Shown: one piece after another, positions 42,346-46,438 of the stretch
Layout of the letters: every line of letters starts with the position of its first letter
How positions within the stretch are numbered: the stretch's first letter is position 1
Origin: Streptomyces lateritius
Lineage (GTDB): Bacteria > Actinomycetota > Actinomycetes > Streptomycetales > Streptomycetaceae
Length of the DNA: 46,438 nt
Direction: 5' to 3'
Assembly (NCBI RefSeq): GCF_014649715.1
Contig: NZ_BMTO01000012.1
Coordinates: 123,647 to 170,084 of the forward strand
The notes under the pieces: model-generated
What the model was told of the DNA's origin: nothing
The model's input: only the letters and a program-made list of their open reading frames with translations
The model's database searches: none
Translations under genes and position numbers: made by a program

Positions 42346-43643
42346 TGCGTGGACGGGTGTTCACCGCGGCGGCGGCCGCCCTGGCCCTGCTGCTCACCGG
42401 CTGCTCCTCGGACGGGGACGAAGCGGACGACGGGAAGATCCGGCTCCGCTTCCAGTCCCTGGCCTGGCAGCAGGATTCCGTCGAGGCCAACAAGGAACTG
42501 GTGGCGGAGTGGAACGCCGCCCATCCCGACATCCAGGTGGACTACGTCCAGGGCAGCTGGGACTCCGTGCACGACCAGCTCCTGACCTCCTTCGAGGGCG
42601 GTGAGGCGCCCGACATCATCCATGACGCCTCCGACGACCTCGCCGACTTCGCCTACGGTGGCTACCTCGCCGATCTGACCACGCTCCTGCCCGCGCGGCT
42701 GAAGGCGGACATCCCCGCGCGCAGCTGGCGGACCACGACCTTCGGCCAGGGGATCTACGGCGTGCCGTTCCTCCAGGAGCCGCGCGTGATCATGGCGAAC
42801 AAGAAGATCCTGGAGTCCTCCGGTGTCCGGATCCCGACTCCCGAACGACCGTGGAGCTGGGAGGAGTTCCGGCAGGTCACCAAGGAGCTGACGGCGACGA
42901 TGGGCAAGGGCGGGTACGCCATCGCCTGGCCGCTCAAGGAACCGGTCTCCGTCAGTCTCAACCTCGGTCTCTCAGCCGGCGGGCAGCTCTTCCACCGCGG
43001 TGCGGACGGCAAGGTCACCGTCCGCTTCACCGAGGCCGACGGGATCGTGCCCGGGACCGTTCACGACCAGGTCAACACCGACCTCAGCGCCTCGCGTTCC
43101 ACCCTCGGCACGGGTGGCTCGGACGCCCTGCCCGGCTTCTTCGGGGGCAAGTACGCGATGGTCCCGCTGGGCTTCTCGTACCGGCAGCAGATCACCCAGC
43201 AGGCACCGAAGGGCTTCGAGTGGACCGTGCTGCCCGCCCCGGCCGGCAAGGAGGGCCTCGCGCAGGGCGTCAGTCCGCAGACGCTCTCCATCGCCGAGGA
43301 CAGCCCGTACAAGAAGGAGGCCGCGCGGTTCCTCGACTTCTTCCTCCAGCCCCGGAACATGGTCCGCCTCGCGCGCGGTGACTGGATGCTGCCGACCGGC
43401 ACGGCGGCGCTCGCGGACCCGTCCCTGCGCACCGCGAAGGACGGCTGGGCGACGGGGGCGGCGGTCGCCCAGCAGCTGCGCTCGGCGCCGGCGCAGTCGG
43501 TCCGCGGCTATCCGGAGTGGAAGGACAAGGTGGCCACCCCGGCGTTCCAGGAGTACTACAGCGGGGCCATCGACGCCGATGAGCTGCGCAGACGACTGGT
43601 GGAGGACGGCAACCTGGTGCTCGCCCGCTACCAGCGCGACTGA
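42345..43643 (+). CDS. Sugar ABC transporter substrate-binding lipoprotein
   Basis: 432 aa. The lipoprotein signal ends in LALLLTGC, with Cys20 the lipidated residue. The rest is a family-1 solute-binding protein: FQSLAWQQDSVEANKELVAE, EGGEAPDIIHDASDDLADFA (the usual G-x-A-P-D-I segment) and WSWEEFRQVTKELTATMGKG. ATG 42345 overlaps the last base of the permease stop (TGATG). It captures the substrate outside the cell; the sugar cannot be deduced. It is last in its operon, whereas binding-protein genes are more often first. Confidence 0.92.
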   Translation: MRGRVFTAAAAALALLLTGCSSDGDEADDGKIRLRFQSLAWQQDSVEANKELVAEWNAAHPDIQVDYVQGSWDSVHDQLLTSFEGGEAPDIIHDASDDLADFAYGGYLADLTTLLPARLKADIPARSWRTTTFGQGIYGVPFLQEPRVIMANKKILESSGVRIPTPERPWSWEEFRQVTKELTATMGKGGYAIAWPLKEPVSVSLNLGLSAGGQLFHRGADGKVTVRFTEADGIVPGTVHDQVNTDLSASRSTLGTGGSDALPGFFGGKYAMVPLGFSYRQQITQQAPKGFEWTVLPAPAGKEGLAQGVSPQTLSIAEDSPYKKEAARFLDFFLQPRNMVRLARGDWMLPTGTAALADPSLRTAKDGWATGAAVAQQLRSAPAQSVRGYPEWKDKVATPAFQEYYSGAIDADELRRRLVEDGNLVLARYQRD

Positions 43644-43679
43644 GCCGCGCGTGGCCGGCCCCTCCGGCGGAAAGCAATG

Positions 43680-43695
43680 GACGAGACGTCTCGTC
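43680..43695. promoter_or_regulatory. Perfect 16-bp palindrome in front of the glycosyltransferase gene (TetR-type operator candidate)
   Basis: GACGAGACGTCTCGTC is fully self-complementary and is followed by a further TCGTTT half-site-like repeat. It ends 18 bp before the ATG, overlapping where the promoter or start of transcription should lie. Size and symmetry fit a TetR-family dimer site. No regulator gene is next to it. Confidence 0.6.
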
Positions 43696-43713
43696 TCGTT
43701 TGAGGTGAGCGTC

Positions 43714-44913
43714 ATGACCACCACCCCGCGCGCCCACATCGCCATGTTCTCCATCGCCGCCCACGGCCATGTGAACCCGAGCCTCGAAGTGATCCGCGAG
43801 CTCGTCGCCCGGGGGCACCGCGTCAGCTATGCCATTCCGGCGTCCTTCGCCGGAAAGGTCGCCGCGACGGGCGCCACCCCCGTCGTCTACACCTCGACGC
43901 TCCCCACCGACGACGACCCGGAGGCGTGGGGCGCCGAGCTGATCGACAACATCGAGCCCTTCCTCGACGACGCGATCCAGGCGCTGCCCCAGCTCGCGCG
44001 GGCCTTCGACGCCGACCAGCCGGACCTCGTCCTGCACGACATCACCGCCTATCCGGCGCCGGTCCTCGCCCATCGCTGGGGCGTGCCCGCCGTCGGACTC
44101 TGGCCGAACCTCGTTCCGTGGGAGGGGTACGAGGAAGAGGTCGCCGAGCCGATGTTCGCGGAGCTGAAGGCGTCCGACCGAGGCCGGGCGTACTACGCGC
44201 GCTTCGAGGCGTGGCTCGCCGAACACGGCGTCGGCACCCACCCCGACCGGCTCATCTCCCGCCCCCGCCGCGCACTGGTGTTCATCCCCGAGGCGCTCCA
44301 GCCGCACGCCGAACGGGTCGACACCTCCGTCTTCACCTTCGTCGGCGCCTGCCAGGGCGAGCGGGCCGACCAGGGGGAGTGGCGGCGGCCGGAAGGCGCC
44401 GAGAAGGTGCTCCTGGTGTCGCTCGGCTCGGCCTTCACCAAGCAGCCGGACTTCTACAGGGCCTGTGTCGCCGCCTTCGGTGACCTGCCCGGCTGGCATG
44501 TCGTCCTGCAGATCGGCAAGTTCGTCGACGCCGCCGACCTCGGCGCGGTTCCGGCCAACGTCGAGGTGCGTTCCTGGGTACCGCAGTTGGCGATCCTCCG
44601 GCAGGCCGACGCCTTCATCACCCATGCCGGGGCGGGCGGCAGCCAGGAGGGGCTCGCCACCGCTACCCCGATGGTCGCCGTCCCGCAGGCCGTGGATCAG
44701 TTCGGCAACGCGGACATGCTCCAGTCCCTCGGCGTGGCCCGTCACGTGCCGATGGAGGAGGCGACGGCAGATCGCCTTCGGGAAGCCGTGCTCGGCCTCG
44801 TCGGTGACCCTCATGTGGCCGCGCGTCTGGGGGAGATCCAGGCCCGGATGGCCGGTGAGGGCGGTACGCGCCGGGCGGCGGATCTGATCGAGGCCGAACT
44901 GCCCCGCAAGTGA
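43714..44913 (+). CDS. Macrolide-type glycosyltransferase, OleD/Mgt-like (GT1)
   Basis: 399 aa GT-B enzyme. The N-terminal acceptor domain begins HIAMFSIAAHGHVNPSLEVI; His17 corresponds to the catalytic base of OleD-like enzymes. TAYPAPVLAHRWGVPAVGLW and FVGACQGERADQGEW are close to macrolide glycosyltransferases. The C-terminal UDP-sugar site includes SWVPQLAILRQADAFITHAG, then GGSQEGLATATPMVAVPQAV and DQFGNA. Such enzymes inactivate macrolides by glucosylating a sugar hydroxyl with UDP-glucose, and accept many other phenolics. ATG 43714 has GAGGTGAG upstream. It stands alone between a 16-bp palindrome and a strong terminator, so it is probably a single regulated gene. Confidence 0.92.
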   Translation: MTTTPRAHIAMFSIAAHGHVNPSLEVIRELVARGHRVSYAIPASFAGKVAATGATPVVYTSTLPTDDDPEAWGAELIDNIEPFLDDAIQALPQLARAFDADQPDLVLHDITAYPAPVLAHRWGVPAVGLWPNLVPWEGYEEEVAEPMFAELKASDRGRAYYARFEAWLAEHGVGTHPDRLISRPRRALVFIPEALQPHAERVDTSVFTFVGACQGERADQGEWRRPEGAEKVLLVSLGSAFTKQPDFYRACVAAFGDLPGWHVVLQIGKFVDAADLGAVPANVEVRSWVPQLAILRQADAFITHAGAGGSQEGLATATPMVAVPQAVDQFGNADMLQSLGVARHVPMEEATADRLREAVLGLVGDPHVAARLGEIQARMAGEGGTRRAADLIEAELPRK

Positions 44914-44926
44914 ACGGACATCACTC

Positions 44927-44958
44927 CGGAGGGCCCCTGGGAAGCCAGGGGCCCTCCG
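44927..44958 (+). terminator. Strong terminator after the glycosyltransferase gene
   Basis: A 14-bp perfect stem: CGGAGGGCCCCTGG (44927-44940) with CCAGGGGCCCTCCG (44945-44958), GAAG tetraloop, 13 bp past the stop codon. Confidence 0.9.
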
Positions 44959-44984
44959 CGTGCGACGAGTTGGGCGGAGATGAC

Positions 44985-45030
44985 CGCTTTATTATTAAGA
45001 AACCTTGTTGAATAAGTGGCGGGTATATGA
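44985..45030 (+). promoter_or_regulatory. AT-rich promoter region of the subtilase gene
   Basis: This 46-bp stretch (CGCTTTATTATTAAGAAACC, TTGTTGAATAAG, then GTATATGA) is by far the most AT-rich in the window. TATATG (45024-45029) is a -10 candidate; the -35 is ambiguous (TTGTTG at 45005 with a short 13-nt spacer, or AACCTT at 45001). The leader to the ATG at 45138 would be about 100 nt. The rest of the gap after the upstream terminator holds nothing else that I can support. Confidence 0.45.
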
Positions 45031-45137
45031 AGGCCTTGATTTGCACTCGTCAATCGGTCAGGGTTTCGATCAGTCGCCGGAGAGTTTCCTGCCGGTGGCC
45101 CAACCCCCCACAAATCCTGGCGAGGAGACCCCTCTAC

Positions 45138-46340
45138 ATGGCAACTCACAAGCGTGTCCGCAGGACGAAGCTCATCGCCGTCGCGACCGCGACAGCGGCC
45201 GCGGCCGGACTGACCGCCCTCGGGACCTCTTTCGCCGGCGCGGCCCCCACGCCCGCCCTCGGAACGGTTCACGGACTCGGCGTCGAAGGCGCCGTCAGCG
45301 GCAGCTTCATCGTTCTGCTCGACGAGAAGGCCGACAAGGGCGAGCTGGCCGAGGAGTACGGCGGCACCCTGCGCCGCAGCTACGACTCCGCGGTCAACGG
45401 CTTCTCGGTGAACGGCCTTTCGGAGACCGAGGCCAAGCGCCTCGCCGCCGACCCGGCCGTCGCCAAGGTGGTCCAGAACAAGAAGTTCACCATCAACGCC
45501 ACCCAGGCCGACCCGCCCTCCTGGGGCCTCGACCGGGTCGACCAGACGGAGACCGCCGGGGACGCGAAGTACACGTACCCCGACAGCGGCGGCGAGGGCG
45601 TCACCGCGTACGTCATCGACACCGGAGTCCGCGTCAGCCACCAGGACTTCGGCGGCCGCGCCTCCGACGGTTTCGACGCCATCGACAACGACAACACCGC
45701 CCAGGACGGCAACGGTCACGGCACGCACGTCGCCGGCACCATCGCCGGGACCGCCCACGGTGTCGCCAAGAAGGCGAAGATCGTCGCCGTGCGCGTCCTC
45801 GACGACAACGGCTCCGGCACCACCGAGCAGGTCGTCGCCGGCATCGACTGGGTCACCAAGAACCACCAGGGCCCGTCCGTCGCCAACATGAGCCTCGGCG
45901 GGGGCGCCGACCCGGCCCTCGACGAGGCCGTCAAGAAGGCCATCGCCGCCGGCGTCACCTTCGGCGTCGCGGCCGGCAACGAGTCCGCCGACGCCGGCCA
46001 GGGTTCCCCCTCCCGCGTCCAGGAGGCGATCACCGTCGCCTCCTCCACCAAGGACGACCAGCAGTCCAGCTTCTCCAACTTCGGCTCGGTCGTCGACCTC
46101 TACGCGCCCGGCTCGGACATCACCTCCGCCTGGAACGACAGCGACACCGGGACGAAGACCATCTCCGGTACGTCCATGGCGACCCCGCACGTCGTCGGGG
46201 CCGCCGCCGTCTACCTGGGGGCGCACGCCGGCGCCACCCCGGACCAGGTGGCTCAGGCACTGCTCGCCGGTGCCACCGCGGACAAGATCAGCAACCCGTC
46301 ACAGGGCACCGCCAACAAGCTGCTCAAGATAGTCGAGTAG
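45138..46340 (+). CDS. Secreted S8 family subtilisin-like serine protease
   Basis: 400 aa. Signal peptide of about 35 residues (KRVRRTKLIAVATATAAAAG ... SFAGA-A). An I9 inhibitor propeptide spans ~52-122 (GSFIVLLDEKADKGELAEEY). The proteinase-K-like catalytic domain has Asp161 (YVIDTGVRVSHQDFGG), His194 (GNGHGTHVAGT), oxyanion Asn281 (VAAGNESADAG) and Ser346 (GTSMATPHVVG). It is an extracellular endopeptidase that matures by autocleavage of the propeptide. ATG 45138 follows GAGGAG; an earlier in-frame ATG at 45027 would bury the signal peptide. Low-GC sequence in front probably carries its promoter. Confidence 0.95.
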   Translation: MATHKRVRRTKLIAVATATAAAAGLTALGTSFAGAAPTPALGTVHGLGVEGAVSGSFIVLLDEKADKGELAEEYGGTLRRSYDSAVNGFSVNGLSETEAKRLAADPAVAKVVQNKKFTINATQADPPSWGLDRVDQTETAGDAKYTYPDSGGEGVTAYVIDTGVRVSHQDFGGRASDGFDAIDNDNTAQDGNGHGTHVAGTIAGTAHGVAKKAKIVAVRVLDDNGSGTTEQVVAGIDWVTKNHQGPSVANMSLGGGADPALDEAVKKAIAAGVTFGVAAGNESADAGQGSPSRVQEAITVASSTKDDQQSSFSNFGSVVDLYAPGSDITSAWNDSDTGTKTISGTSMATPHVVGAAAVYLGAHAGATPDQVAQALLAGATADKISNPSQGTANKLLKIVE

Positions 46341-46359
46341 CGGCGGCGTCCCGTTGACC

Positions 46360-46399
46360 GGCGGCCGCCGTGCCCTCCCCACGGGGCGCGGCGGCCGCC
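46360..46399 (+). terminator. Terminator after the subtilase gene
   Basis: GGCGGCCGCCG (46360-46370) pairs perfectly with CGGCGGCCGCC (46389-46399); an inner GCCC/GGGC pair (46372-46375, 46384-46387) extends the structure. It starts 19 bp after the stop codon. Confidence 0.75.
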
Positions 46400-46412
46400 T
46401 ATCGTGTGACCC

Positions 46413-46438
46413 ATGACGACGACGTACGCCGCTCTGCT
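46413..46438 (+). CDS. Start of a further gene, cut by the window edge
   Basis: ATG 46413 opens MTTTYAAL with good codon use and runs off the right edge after eight codons. Too short to identify. No clear ribosome site is visible; GTGTGACCC precedes it. Confidence 0.4.

Noticed and set aside
1..46438. Mobile element, prophage or tRNA-linked island
   Set aside because: No integrase, transposase, tRNA, or paired attachment-like repeats were found. The direct repeats seen are inside genes or leaders.

Overview
The window is high-GC actinobacterial DNA, almost certainly a Streptomyces chromosome. Codon third positions are nearly all G or C, GTG and TTG starts with GGAGG-like ribosome binding sites are common, and several products belong to families typical of Streptomyces: an FxSxx-type RiPP locus, a SAV2148-like HEPN protein, a TreY/TreZ/GlgX set and an OleD/Mgt-like macrolide glycosyltransferase. 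No rRNA, tRNA, CRISPR array, intact insertion sequence or phage genes were seen.

Region 1 (1-1300) is decayed: a frameshifted gene for a secreted protein running off the left edge, and the 3' remnant of an FG-GAP/VCBS repeat protein. Region 2 (1392-9589) is an FxSxx-COOH-like RiPP locus. A radical SAM/SPASM maturase (fxsB-like) and an HExxH putative peptide hydroxylase are read leftward. A 79-residue precursor-like peptide, a 1236-residue P-loop/TIR-like/NB-ARC/TPR protein (fxsT-like) and an unrecognised 360-residue protein are read rightward, all from a 240-bp divergent promoter region. The precursor ends in a variant (F-V-T plus six residues) instead of the canonical F-x-S-x-x-COOH. Region 3 (9564-15340) is a leftward set: CPA-type cation/proton antiporter, two-helix membrane protein, 343-aa P-loop NTPase and 782-aa P-loop ATPase. 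The last three are tightly coupled and collide tail-to-tail with the RiPP locus. Regions 2 and 3 are the best candidates for an undescribed system (signalling or conflict, by inference only).

Region 4 (15569-20055) holds general enzymes: a VOC protein, a nucleoside-kinase-like P-loop kinase, a Tat-exported poly-gamma-glutamate hydrolase-like protein, an unknown protein and an M24 aminopeptidase. Region 5 (20099-34117) carries the glycogen/trehalose genes treZ, treY and glgX, all leftward. Between them lie a DUF1707-FHA protein, an MMPL exporter, a secreted FG-GAP protein with a near-identical 294-bp internal repeat, a P450-like protein lacking a recognisable I-helix and with a shortened heme loop, and an MFS transporter pseudogene with at least five frame changes.

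Region 6 (34264-38650) has a two-gene secreted unit that looks like a split copper amine oxidase, a HEPN-domain protein and a DEDD exonuclease. Region 7 (38673-46438) has an alpha/beta hydrolase, an aminoglycoside-phosphotransferase-fold kinase, a complete sugar ABC importer without its ATPase, a macrolide glycosyltransferase behind a perfect 16-bp palindrome, a secreted subtilase, and the first codons of one more gene.

All protein names rest on motif and family recognition by eye. No database search was run.
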